This document shows, in pieces, positions 12,105 through 22,755 of a stretch of 64,000 bases of DNA. Every line of letters starts with the position of its first letter. Within the stretch, counting starts at the first letter, position 1. The position numbers were made by a program, and so were the translations under genes. The notes under the pieces are model-generated. The model saw only the letters and a list, made by a program, of their open reading frames with translations, made no database searches and was not told the origin of the DNA. Origin of the DNA: Lunularia cruciata (Eukaryota; Streptophyta; Marchantiopsida; Lunulariales; Lunulariaceae); the NCBI GenBank assembly GCA_948567375.1, contig OX419761.1, positions 10,764,243-10,828,242 of the forward strand. The letters run 5' to 3'.

Positions 12105-12989
12105 GTTATAGATGGAACGTTTGACGGTTTGCTCATATGGCATCAAAGAATAGTGCATCCAGGTGAAAAAGATGTAAAGGAGTTACTCACAAGAAACTTG
12201 AGATAGATTTCTATGAGATCTGCACCTATGGAAAGCAGAAAGTAGTCATTTTCAAATTGAAAGGTAGACAGAGCAAAAGCAAGAAGTTGGAGCTAGTACA
12301 CCGATGGAGGCAAGAGGTTCTTTGTCACTTTCATTGATGATGCAACAAGAAAGACTTGGCTCTATGCTCTTAGTGAAAAATCACAAGTCTCTTCAACATG
12401 TTCAAGATGTGGAAAGCAATGGTTGAGAAAGATGCAGGTTGTCAGATTAAAGCACTAAAACCTAACAATGGAAGTGAGCACATGCAGGTCAAGAATTCAC
12501 AAAGTTCTTGAGCCAAGATGGCATACATAATATAAAGCTGGTTCAAGAATGCTACAAGGAAATGAGGTAGCAAAAAGGATGAACCAAACAATCTTGGAGC
12601 AAGCAAGGTGCTTGAGATTGCATGCAAGATTATCACTCCACCTTTTGCTACTATAGTAGATATGGGCTATATACTTAATCAACAGAAGTCCATCCAGTGT
12701 GCTAGATGGAAAGACACCAGAGGAGGTATGGTCAAGTAAGAAGGTAAATTGTTTCTTCTTAAAGGTGTTTTGTTGCATAGCATTTACTTTGATTGACAAC
12801 AAAGATAGAAAGAACCTTGACACTAAGTATCAAAATTGTATCTTCATTGGCTATTGCAGTGATGAATATGGTTATAGACTCTAGGATTATGAAAATAAAA
12901 AATTTATATGTAGTAGGAATGTGATATTCCAAGAGAGTAAGATGTACAAGGATAGTCAAAATATGCAACAAAAGTCAATTGAACCAAAA
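12105..12989 (+). pseudogene. Copia C2: GAG-pre-integrase and integrase remnant
   Basis: Translations give a WHQR..HPGEKDVKELL-like pre-integrase segment (about 12130-12200), then GGKRFFVTFIDDATRKTW (about 12305-12360), RMNQTILEQARCLRLHA (about 12575-12630), and LDGKTPEEVWSSKKVN..FLKVFCCIA, CIFIGY and DEYGYRL (12699-12884). Several stops and frame changes break it. It ends at the chromovirus insertion point inside a region equal to C1 position about 955. Confidence 0.88.
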
Positions 12990-13412
12990 AGTAACAATAT
13001 GGAGTTAAGCGACGGAGTTAGTAAGGCTAACAACATAGAGAATAAGCTAAATTAGCCCAAAATATTCTAGAAGCATCTAGCAAGCTTGTTTAGAAGCTTC
13101 TAGACTAGCTTAACTTGCATCCCAAGTAGGTAGTTTCCAGAAGGAAGCTTCTAGAAGCTTCTAACTAGCTTAGCTTGCAAACCAAATAAACTTCTAGAAG
13201 GAAATTTCTTGAGAAGCTTTCTTGTTAACTTGGCTTGCACTCTAAGAAAGTGGCTCAAGGAAGTTTCTTGAGAAGCTTCTCAAGGGCCTTGTATGCAACC
13301 TATAAATACCAAAGCCAAAGATCATGCTAGATATTCAGAATTTTCCCACATTCAAGTGTCCCAATGTGAGTTTCCATTCTCCTATTTCTCTCCTTGGTCT
13401 CGATCTTTCACA
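12990..13412 (+). repeat. 5' LTR of the chromovirus
   Basis: The start is a mutated TGTAACAATATGGAG (here AGTAAC) and the end is TTTCACA. The interior has imperfect repeats of about 50-55 bp built from AACTAGCTTAGCTTGC and AAGCTTCTAGAAG blocks. Copy-number change of these explains the length difference from the 3' LTR (384 bp). A TATAAATA box is at 13301-13308. Confidence 0.9.
13066..13308 (+). promoter_or_regulatory. Heat-shock-element cluster and TATA box in the LTR promoter
   Basis: Heat shock factors bind arrays of nGAAn units in alternating orientation. Positions 13144-13161 read GAAgcTTCtaGAAgcTTC, four perfect contiguous units, preceded by TTCccaGAA-type units at 13135-13142. Proximal pairs GAAgtTTC (13260-13267) and GAAgcTTC (13272-13279) lie about 20-35 bp upstream of the TATAAATA at 13301. 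The same arrangement is kept in the other LTRs of the family. Heat control is inferred from these sites only. Confidence 0.65.
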
Positions 13413-13413
13413 T

Positions 13414-13428
13414 TGGTATTAGAGCAGG
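13414..13428 (+). other. Primer-binding site, initiator tRNA-Met type
   Basis: TGGTATTAGAGCAGG starts one base after the LTR end. It matches the usual plant TGGTATCAGAGC site, complementary to the 3' end of tRNA-iMet, with one difference in the first 12 bases. Confidence 0.85.
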
Positions 13429-13429
13429 A

Positions 13430-14860
13430 ATGGGATGGATGGAATTTATGGACCACCAAATCCACTTCTACCAAACCATTGGAATTTCCATGTCCAAGTA
13501 CTACCCAAGCATCATTTCACGTAATTCATCACCTCACACTTTGGATAAGGTTTTCTGCATATGATCACCATATCTGAGTAACCCTTGGTGCTTCTGGTGG
13601 TAGCTTATGGAGAACAATGGACGTGCTGCTTCTATGTATTTGTAAATTAGATAGATTAGGGGTGGCGTGATAGAGTAGCAACCATGGCGGCAATGTCCAA
13701 TGTTATCCTTGTTATGTAGTAACAAATTGAGCACCTTACTCGATTGTTGGATGAACTAGATCTTCAATGACAAGAGTACGTAGAGAGAGTACCAGTTTGA
13801 GAAGTAGAATATCAAATACGATTCCCTAAACCCAAGGTATTTGAAAGCAAGGATCTCTCGGGTGTAGTGGAGAATTTTTTTGTTTGATTATAAACGTTAT
13901 TTTGAAGCTACCAATCTACAAGACGAGCAAAAATAAATTTTCTTGGCTTCTAGCCAATTGGATGGAGTAGCAAAGCTATGGTAGAGATTCCAAAACAGAT
14001 GAAATAGATTGGCTATGTAAGAAGTTACATCATGTAATTCCAAAATACCATCATGCAAATTCCAAATATCCTAGAAGGTAAAGCTTTGGGCCGATTTGTG
14101 AGTCGCTTGAAGTCAAGAACCAAATTAGAGGTAACCATGCAAGAGCCATATCACTTGGAGGAAGTTATATAGTTGGCCAAACTTTTTAATTCCTTGGTTG
14201 CAACAACTTGGTCTTGACCTCGACCTCCACAAAACCTACCAATACACTACACAGGGGGAGAAACCGGCACCAGTGGAGATTGATGTCATTCAACAAAGAC
14301 CACTTGGCACTGCAAATAGAGAAAAACTATGACAAAATGGTGGTTTTTTCTAATTAGGACATCGTATTGTTGAATGTTCACTCAAGAATGGGTGATCTCA
14401 ACAAGTTGCCCAGATGGAGTTTGGGGATTGGAATGATCAGGGAAACAAGAAATCCTAGTAGGAGATTTTGAGCTGCTTATTGGGAGCTTGATTTATTCCA
14501 ATTGGGTTAAAGGTTCAACCTATACAAGTTTGCTTCACTTGCAAGGTACAATATCTAATCGGGGTTGTAGTATTTTGTTGATTCTAGAATTTCAAAGAAT
14601 TACATGTCTATACAAGTAGTAAAGGAATTGGGTATTTCTATCAAGCCAATAATTGGAAGTAGATTGATTACGGCGGATGGTAGAAACGGTTTTGTATTCC
14701 GTACCTCGAATCTTGTTACCTTCAAGATTGGGAAGGAGTATTTGGAGTGTATGAGGTTTGTAGTGGCGCATCTACACTATTATATCATTTTAGGTCTACC
14801 TTAGCTTGAACATCATAAGGTTCAATTTGATTGGACTTGACAACAAATTCAAGTACAACA
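13430..14860 (+). pseudogene. Chromovirus gag and protease remnant
   Basis: The gag part (about 13440-14540) is broken into short frames but keeps the FP(K)-like and SQLDGVAKLW-like patches around 13830-13990 expected of Gypsy capsids. The protease follows: a frame around 14560-14840 reads VDSRISKNYMSIQVVKELGI, in the place of the DSGS/A-type active site and its following helix, and ends YYIILGLP, equivalent to the conserved ILG(M/L)(P/D) strand. The catalytic triplet is changed (DSR), so the protease would be dead. Confidence 0.72.
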
Positions 14861-15189
14861 CCAAGGTATGAATTTTTGATTTGGTTATCTAGCACCTTTG
14901 AGTAAGACATCTAAGAATAGTCAGTCCTAGGATGTGAATTTTGTTGAGAAGGTAGCCATAGAGAAAGCCTTGAAGAGAGATGAGTCCCAAAATGGGAAGT
15001 TTGCCAAGAAAGCAACCATGGAGTAAACTTTGAAGAGAAATGAGTTCTTAGATGAGAAGTTTGTTAGTGAAGCAACCATAAAGTGAGTTTTGGAGGAAGA
15101 TAAGTCTATATTTGTGTTATGGATCAAGCTGTTTGCACAAGAAAAATCTGAGGAGGGCCAAGAGCCTTCTTACATCGTATTGTGTTAAC

Positions 15190-15655
15190 AAGGCTAATAA
15201 TATTTACATTTCTTTTAATAACTAAGATATGTCACCCCTTTGTATATTATTCACTTCTATATTATGTACTTTTACAACATACCTCATAGTTTACAAATAG
15301 ATGCACCACAAAAACATAAATCGTGAAACACTCAAGATTTGAGAAATGGAACAAGGTTGTCATATGCACATTTTCATCACTTGATCAATCCATTTGATTT
15401 GCATATTCTTTGGAATATTCTATCTACATAACATAACGTCAATACAAACATCATCTTCCTCCAAGGACAAGCCACTCTGGTGTTAACAAAATGATTTGGA
15501 ACATTGTTAATTTCTTCATGGAAAAGCAAAGAGTTCCTTTTGTTTATAATAAGTCGCGTTATCCACAATATGATGGTTACTGAGCTCACAAACCGTCAGA
15601 TCGTGCGAGAATTAACCGTACGAAGGATGTAGGTAGCATTTTCCTCTCTTCCAGA
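15190..15655. other. Non-conserved AT-rich insert between protease and reverse transcriptase
   Basis: Gypsy homology stops after about 15185 and resumes near 15656 ([17 protein letters not shown]-like frame). The stretch between is unlike the rest of the element, with AT-rich sequence and CGTGCGAG-type patches. I found no terminal repeats, so it may be a later insertion or a rapidly drifting spacer. Confidence 0.4.
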
Positions 15656-15689
15656 ACTTTCCCTTGCTAGCGCAAGCAAGGGGCCTCAC

Positions 15690-17070
15690 ATCTCGTTTGG
15701 ACTGGTCTTGTCAATGGTTGATCAAATAGTTCAAGAGTTTGCAGACATGTTTCCGGATGATCTGCCGAAGGGATTACACTCCGATCATGGTATGCCCTTC
15801 AAGGTCAAGTTATTGCCAAGGAGTACTCCAATGAGTAGACCAATCTATCAACTCTCACCAAAGGAGTTGGAGGAGTTGCAAACAACACTTATGGAGTTGT
15901 TGGAGAAGGACTTCATACGATATATGACCTCTCCTTGGAGAGCACTGGTACTATTTGTTCTGAATGGAGGACTTCATTTCTATATTGATTACCATGGGCT
16001 CAATAAGCAAACAATGAAGAATGCATATCCCTTGCCATGGATTGATGACTTGCTTGATCAAATAAGTGGAGCATGATACTTTTCCAAGTTGGATCTTTGC
16101 AACGGCTATTGGCAAATCCCGGTTGATAGGGAAGATGTGCAAAAGATTACCTTTCGCACAAGGTATGGGCATTTTGAGTGGAGAGTTCTACCTTTTGAGC
16201 TTGCTAATGCTCCAATAGTCTTCATAGATCAAATGCATATAGTGTTGGATGGACTATTGGATCAGTACATGATGGTGTTCTTGGATGATATCTTAATCTA
16301 TAACAAGACAGAGGCAGAACATATGAATCATGTGCAAGAAGTCCTAAGAAGACTAAGACAATGGAAATTTTATTGCAAGAAATCAAAGTGTGCTTTTTGG
16401 CACAAGGAGTTCACTTTCTTGGGTCACAACATCTCATCGGAAGGGATCAAGATAGAAGAGGAGAAGATCAAAGCCATTACTGATTGGCCTACTCCGAAGG
16501 ATGCTATAGAAGTAAGGGCATTTAATGGATTGGCCAGGTTTTTACCGACGGTTCATCCACTACTATGCTCATGTGGTTGCACCATTGATTGACCTCTTGG
16601 GGAAGAACTCATGCTTCCATTGGACCACCAAGCATGAAAAAGCATTCCAAAAGTTGAAACAAATGGTGTCTTCAAGACCCATCCTTCAACCACATGATTC
16701 TTAGCTACCTTGTGTGGTTGATTTTGATGCTTCTAATTTTGCAATTGGAATAGTGTTGCAATATGAATTCCTAGATGGATTGCATCTCATTGCCTTTGTG
16801 TCTTGCCAACTAAATACAATTGAAAGAAATTATTCTACTCAAGATCGAGAACAACTTGCAATGGTATATGCCACCAAGGTATGGAGGCATTATCTCTTAG
16901 GGAAACAAGTGATCATGCAAACCAATCATAAACCATTGTTACAGATCTTACACTTGGAACACATAAAGAGTCAACATCATCAATGGGAAGGGCAACTCAA
17001 ATTATTTGACATCAAACTTGAGTACAAATTGGGTCAGTTCCATGTCATCATTGATGCTCTATCATGACAA
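15690..17070 (+). pseudogene. Chromovirus reverse transcriptase and RNase H remnant
   Basis: The first open piece (15708-16076) has [27 protein letters not shown] and [19 protein letters not shown]. After a stop at 16074, 16089-16592 carries KLDLCNGYWQIPV, FRTRYGHFEWRVLPFELANA and the catalytic MVFLDDILIY, then KCAFWHKEFTFLGH. RNase H (16714-17067) begins VDFDASNFAIGIVLQ and includes LNTIERNYSTQDREQLA and TNHKPLL. These are conserved Gypsy blocks in the correct order, separated by a stop and a frame change near 16560. Confidence 0.93.
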
Positions 17071-17122
17071 CCTGATTTGAAGTCTCTTCCTCTCATCACA
17101 ACGGCAATTACAACAATGTCAA

Positions 17123-18565
17123 TTGACTCCAAGGTCCAAAACAAGTTTCAATCAGCTTTACAACAAGATCCTTTCTTCTAAATGGTACATGGTCGTCTTA
17201 CCGCATGTGATAAGGAGTAAAACACCTTCTTTTTCAAGGAAGGCCTTCTATTCTATGAGGACCGGATCTATGTTCCAACCAAAGATGATCTCCCACTTGT
17301 GTGCCTTCAAGAAACCCATGGTTTACCAATAGCTAGTTACATGGGTGTGGACAAGACCTTGGGTACCCTCCAACGCCGATGGTGGTGGCCCAACATGACA
17401 CGAGATGTTCAGGAGTTTGTTTGATTGTGTGAGAGCTACAAACATAACAAGGCCAGCAACCACAAGCTGAATGGAATCCTTCAACCACTCTCCATTCTAT
17501 CCGCTTGATGGGAGCACGTGAGCTTGGATCTCATCACATCCTTGCCCAAGAAAAAGCAAGGACATATAGCAATCATGGTGTTTGTGGATAAGCTTAGTAA
17601 GCAAATCCACTTGGTACCAAATTTTGATACCTTGGATGCTCCAACCTTAGTGAAAATCTATTCAGAAATGTCTTCAAGCATCATGGGATGCCAAGTGTAC
17701 TCATCTCCGATCGTGATCCTCAATTCATTGGGAAGTTTTGGCAAGCATTCTTCCAGATACTCAACACCAATCTTGCTTTGTCCATGGCCTATCATCCTCA
17801 AATTGATGGTCAAAACAAACATGCAAATCATATCTTGGAGGATATGTTGGGTGCTTTCATCAATGTCTACCATACCAATTGGGATGAATGTCTTGTAGTT
17901 GCAGAATTTACCTACAATAATTCCAAACACGCAAGCATCAGATTTTCTCCTTTCTTTCTCAATTTTGGCCAAGATCCATTTGTTCCAAATTCTTTTCTTC
18001 ATCCTCCTCCATCTCAGGTCCTTCATATGTCAACCTTCTTGACCACCATATCCCAATCTCTCCAACAAGCCAAATCTCACCTCCTTGTTGCTCAAAATTG
18101 TCAGAAACAATATGCGGACCACCATTGTCATGATCTCACCTTTGAAATTGATGACAAAGTTATGTTATCCTCTAGTAATCTACCCCTCCCACTTGATACC
18201 CAAGTTTGTAAACTTGCCTCTAATTGGATAGGCCCCTTTGATGTCACCCAAATTGTCTCTCTTGTTGCTTATCAACTTGCCTTGCCTTGCCTTGTCATAT
18301 GCACATCCATCCTATCTTTCATATTTCCAAGTTGAAACCCTTTGTTCCTAACCTCCTCCTCCTCCTATCACTATCAATGATCATGAGGAGTACAAAGTTG
18401 ATTGTATCCTTGCGCATCGCCCCATTCAACGAGGACGTCGATAACATATGGAGTACAAGGTCCTTTGAAAAGGGTATACTCTTCATGATGCCACTTGGGA
18501 ACCTCTTTCTCACCTCCAAAATGCACATACAGTCATCTAGGAATTTGAAGCTTCAATGGCAATGA
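17123..18565 (+). pseudogene. Chromovirus integrase with C-terminal chromodomain remnant
   Basis: The zinc-binding region lies near 17300-17460 (CESYKHNKASNHK). The catalytic core has SLDLITSLPKKKQGH, then VDKLSKQIHLVP, then a frame change to LISDRDPQFIGKFWQ and MAYHPQIDGQNKHAN, giving the D,D,E layout. A further frame (18287-18565) contains the GPY-like HISKLKPFVP patch. After it comes EEYKVDCILAHRP..RGRR, interrupted by a stop, and HDATWEPLSHLQNAH, which is a chromodomain. Chromodomain integrases guide insertion toward modified chromatin. Confidence 0.9.
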
Positions 18566-18582
18566 GGACGTCACCAACTAAT

Positions 18583-18978
18583 GGTGGGGGAATATGTAAC
18601 AATATGGAGTTTAGCGACGTAGTTAGTAAGGTTAAAAAAGTAGAGAAAAAGCCAAATTAGCCCAAAATATTCCATAAGCATCTTTACTTGCGCCCCAAGT
18701 AGATAGCTTCTAGAAGTAAGCTTCTAACTAGCTTAGCTTGAATGCCAAGTAGGCGACTTCTAGAAGGAAACTCCTTGAGAAACTTCTTGGTTAACTTGGC
18801 TTGCACTCTAAGAAAACGGCTCAAGGAAGCTTCTTGAGAAGCTTTTCAAGGGCCTTGTATGCTACCTATAAATACCAAAGCCAAAGCTCATGCTAGGCAT
18901 TCAGAGTTTTCCCATATTCAAGTGTTCCAATGTGAGTTTCCATTCTCCTATTTCTCTCCTTGGTCTTGATCTTTTACC
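18583..18978 (+). repeat. Polypurine tract and 3' LTR of the chromovirus
   Basis: The tract GGTGGGGGAA (18583-18592) precedes an LTR starting TGTAACAATATGGAG (18595) and ending TCTTTTACC (18978). A TATAAATA box is at 18867-18874. It is about 40 bp shorter than the 5' LTR and visibly diverged, with the four-unit heat-shock array eroded, so the insertion is not recent. Confidence 0.9.
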
Positions 18979-20760
18979 CAAAGTATGTTGATTTGGATAT
19001 GGACTATGGGAAGAGATCTCCAATAGACCAACTTACTCCTGAAGACCAGATCCATGAGAAATCTAGTGAACTTGAAGAGTCTAGTGAGCAAGAAGCAAGA
19101 GTAACATGAAGAACTTGAGGAACAAGCGGACCCAACACCAAGAAGATCCACACAAGAGTGAGAAAAACAAAGGTAATATTTGATCCACTTGCAAATACAA
19201 TTCTAAGTCATGTCTTATATACAAATTTAGGGGAGCCAAAGACATATGAGGAAGCAAAACATGACACATCTCATATGAAATGGGAATATGCAATGAAAGA
19301 TGAGATGATGTTTTTGTACTAGAATAAGACATGGGAACTGAAAACACTACCTATCACCAAAAATTCATTGCTAAACAAATTGGTGTACAAAATCAAGACA
19401 TAAACACATGATAGCTTAAGCCACAAGGCAAGGCTTTTGGTCAAAGATTTTCATAAAAGAAAAGAGTCGACTACACATAGATCTTTGCACCAATGGTGAA
19501 CATGACACCCATGAGGGTATTACTGAACATAGTTGTTGTGGATGATCTTCGTCTTGAACAATGTTCATCTAAATCTCTAAAGAAAATGCTTCTACATAGA
19601 GATTTAGATGAAGAATTGTACATGGTACAACTGATGAGATTGTTGCAAAAGGCAAAGATCCCATAGGTTGTTGATTGAAGAAGAGTCTGTATGAGCTAAA
19701 ACAAGCTCTGTGATAGTGGTACTTGTGATTTGACATTTTCATACAAGTAAAAGGTTTTGCTATATGTGAAGTCAATCATTGTATCTACCTTAGAAAATTT
19801 GGTGATGGTTACATTGTATATATTTTTTTATATGTTGATGACAAGCTTGTAGCTAGCTCCAATATAAAGAAGATTGTAGAGTTGAAGAAATTGTTGAGAT
19901 TTGAATTTTCTATGAAGGATTTGGGTGAAACCAATAAGATATAAGGCATGAACATTGTTAAGGAAAAGAGCAACAAGAAGTTTTGATCATCACACAAAGA
20001 TTACATGAAGAAAGTACTGAAGAGATTCAACATGCACAATTTTAAACCAAAATCAACTCCTTTTGGGAAGACACTTCAAACTTTTAGAAGACTCGTCCAA
20101 GCACTGAAGTTGAAATGGATGAGATGGTCTAAGATTCCATATCAATCAATAGTTGGAAATCTGATGTATGCAATGGTGAGCACAAGACCAGATATTGCAC
20201 ATGCAATGGGAGCAGTTAGCATATATATGCAAAATCCAAGCAAGGAGCATTGGAATGTTATCAAGGGGATACTCAGATATCTAGCTTGTACATCTACCTA
20301 GCCTCTTTGTTTAGAAACACAACGTTGTGTAGATGCTGATCATTTAAATGATTGAGACAGTGGAAGGAGCATCACTAGATATGTCTTTATAGTTAGAGGT
20401 ACAGTTGTAAGTTGGTTTTCTTGGTTATAGAATATATTGGCTCTATCAACAACAAAAGCTGCGTATGCGGTGATCACAAAAGCTGCGTATGCGGTGATCA
20501 CAAAAGCTTCAAAAGAAATCATGTGGTTACAAGATTGCATGGAAGAACTACAACAAAAGCAGCAAGTAATTACTCTATGGTGTGATAGTCAAAGTGCATT
20601 ACATTTGGCAAAGAATGATGCTTACCACTCAAGGACTAGACATATCAAAAGAAGATATCACTTCATCATGTCAGCACTCAAGGATAATGGTTAAAAATTC
20701 AAAAAATTGACAGCTCAAAGAATCGTATTGATATGTTAACCGAGGGAGTAGACAAAGAAG
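18979..20760 (+). pseudogene. Copia C2: reverse transcriptase and RNase H remnant
   Basis: It resumes the Copia frame after the chromovirus with YVDLDMDYGKRSPI-like sequence. Reverse transcriptase includes GNLMYAMVSTRPDIAHAMG (about 20155-20210) and FLYVDDKLVASS (about 19825-19860). RNase H (20437-20694) has LWCDSQSALHLAK and RTRHIKRRYHFI. Stops and shifts are frequent. A short in-frame duplication lies in the RNase H (20455-20505). Confidence 0.88.
20455..20505 (+). repeat. 24-bp in-frame tandem duplication in Copia RNase H
   Basis: The unit AAAGCTGCGTATGCGGTGATCAC occurs twice in a row, and a third start (AAAAGCTTC) begins the normal continuation. It adds the peptide KAAYAVIT once more than in the related copy at about 2335. 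Confidence 0.9.
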
Positions 20761-20903
20761 AAATAATTTTGTAGCACTAGTATTGGTATTGCTCCAACAA
20801 TTAATAAAGAAAAGTTGTAGAGATACATATACACTGCCACATAGAAGCTAGGAGCTTCTGTAGATCTTTTATGTCTTTCACATGAGTTTGGAGGGGGGAG
20901 TTT

Positions 20904-21344
20904 TGTTGAGCATTAGATTCCTCCCGAAGAGCATGAACTTTTGGTGATCAATGTGTACACAACTTAAATGTGGTGTGCATTCAAGAATGAGGTTAGTGTT
21001 AGCAAAGCCAGCGAGCGTGATTTTGACTAGAGTTTTATTATATTTCTAAATAGATATTATAAATTTATTATATTTGTGAATAAATATATTTGTATAGTTG
21101 CTTTAACTCGTAGTTGATTTCATATGAACATTAGGAGTGTTGTATGGATAAGAGATGACGGGAGAGACATTTTTGAGAGAAATAAAATAGCTCTTTCTTC
21201 CGTTAGTTCATTGATAGTTCTAGTTGTAGGAAAATGTCTCTGCAATGGACGTAGCCCAAGTTGGGTGAACGTCGATAGCAAAACTTAATCTATATCCGTG
21301 GTTACTTTTCTGTCTTTGAATAATTAAGCACCTTATTCTTAACA
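20904..21344 (+). repeat. 3' LTR of Copia element C2
   Basis: The polypurine tract GGAGGGGGGAG (20890-20900) is followed by TGTTGAGC, and the LTR ends ATTCTTAACA. Ends and parts of the interior match the C1 LTR at 2767-3021. Confidence 0.75.
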
Positions 21345-21675
21345 AGAACTGCAGTGCAACTCCACATACAAATACCTTAAAGAACTCTATTAAGTTCTCA
21401 TTTCTAGATATCGTGACGGTCGTGGTGGCAATGTTCTCATATTCATTCACCAGGAAATTGGCATAATTTCCTCCTTTTATTTTGAAAATTCTTATCCAGA
21501 ACACTGGCCCACCATATCTAGAACTCAGATTCCAGGTAGCAGGTCGTGAGTGACCAGTGTGGGAGACCGTCTCTTATGGGAGACCGGTGCTTCCTATAAC
21601 CTCTTCCTTTTCCTCTGCGTCCACGAAGCCGGTTGGCGGACCACCGGCAAAGGAGTTATAGTCGACTGGCTCTTC

Positions 21676-21722
21676 TTTTAACACTCGTCCTTCTCTCAGT
21701 GAGAGAAGGACCAGTGTTAAAA
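21676..21722. repeat. 47-nt near-perfect hairpin
   Basis: Arms of 23 nt (21676-21698 and 21700-21722) pair with one mismatch around a single central G. GGCTC just outside the left arm can also pair with GAGCC just outside the right arm. Confidence 0.9.
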
Positions 21723-22703
21723 GCTGCGAGCCTCCGACTAAAGTCTTCTCTCACTTCTCATCCTCACCGGAAATGCACCCACATCTGGTCAGCTGCTGGG
21801 ATGTATCCTGAAAATTTTGTAACGGAGGGTTCGATTTGTAATGGAGAGAAAGCCCGAGAGGGTTGGTCAGTTTCTGTTTAGTCCAAAGAGTAGATAGTTA
21901 GAAGGGAGAAAATTGTAGACTACATGTGTTCCGGGTCTGACTGGTTGTGTTCAATGTGAGAGTCTCGTTCCCTTTAAAATTGCAGCTGAAACTCTCCGAT
22001 GAAATACAGGACTGCTGGTTTTTGCGGCACTTAGCGGGAGGCAGGTTCTTTATTTGCTGGTAAATTAGGCGATTTTGAGCCTAGGAATGTAAGTGAAGTC
22101 GAATGATTAGCGCAGTCTGGGAAGCTCTGAGTAGCCGCATGAGTCGTTAGGTGAGGGTCCGAGTGTTCTCGGAAAGATCAGCATCTGTTTCTGTATCTTA
22201 CTGTTCTCTGATATCGCCAATCATGGGAAGCATGGTATGCAACCCTAGCTGGAGTAGACCTAAAAAGCGAGGTGGAGTGAGAAGCTGGTGTTCGGTTATG
22301 AAAATTCGAGAAGACTCGACATGAAGTCGTGTTATTTATGACAGCGGCATCGGTTTCTGTATTAATCTAACATCTGCTAGTAACGGTAGAGAGCAGTTCA
22401 AACTCAGTAAAGATGTGCCACTCTATTTTGATACATGATGTCTCTCAAGATGGAGCTGTCCTGACAGTGACGCGTTCTGAGAATCAATCACGGGATACAC
22501 ATCGGCTGGAATGAATCAAGCGAAGAACAGATCATAGTCATTTGAAGAGCAGCTATTACATGTTCGCGGATTCAGATTAGAGTGTTCCCTAAAGCTATAG
22601 TTTTTTGGGAATTGTTAAGAAATGTCCACAGAAGCCGTGGGATTGAATCCGAACATACGGTAGGTCTTAAAATCAGCCTTTAGTGTCACTCTAAATGTTC
22701 TCA

Positions 22704-22755
22704 CATCCCGGGGGTCCCCCGGGATGAGAGGACATTCAATTTGATCAAATTGAAT
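22704..22755. repeat. Two adjacent perfect palindromes
   Basis: CATCCCGGGGG-T-CCCCCGGGATG occupies 22704-22726. Seven bases later, 22734-22755 is a perfect 22-bp palindrome (ATTCAATTTGA/TCAAATTGAAT). No gene is attached to them that I can see. Confidence 0.92.

Larger units (their letters stand above)
12990..18978 (+). mobile_element. Ty3/Gypsy chromovirus, nearly full length, 5989 bp
   Basis: It has two LTRs (12990-13412 and 18595-18978), a primer-binding site at 13414, gag, protease, reverse transcriptase/RNase H, integrase with a chromodomain, and a polypurine tract at 18583. Flanks CAAAA (12985-12989) and CAAAG (18979-18983) form a 5-bp target duplication with one difference, and the interrupted Copia reading resumes directly after it. 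Stops and frameshifts in every domain make it inactive. LTR family members also occur alone at 27191 and 63436. Confidence 0.92.
12105..21344 (+). mobile_element. Copia element C2, split by a chromovirus
   Basis: The Copia sequence runs 12105-12989 and resumes at 18979-21344. The same stretch is continuous in C1 (around 950), so the Gypsy element at 12990-18978 was inserted into it. The 5' part is missing: the element begins in the GAG-pre-integrase region, with no 5' LTR or gag. The 3' LTR is at 20904-21344. The parts together give only about 3.2 kb of Copia sequence. Confidence 0.88.

Noticed and set aside
17658-18026. 122-residue minus-strand frame in the chromovirus integrase
   Set aside because: It is antisense to the well-recognised integrase core and has no independent support.
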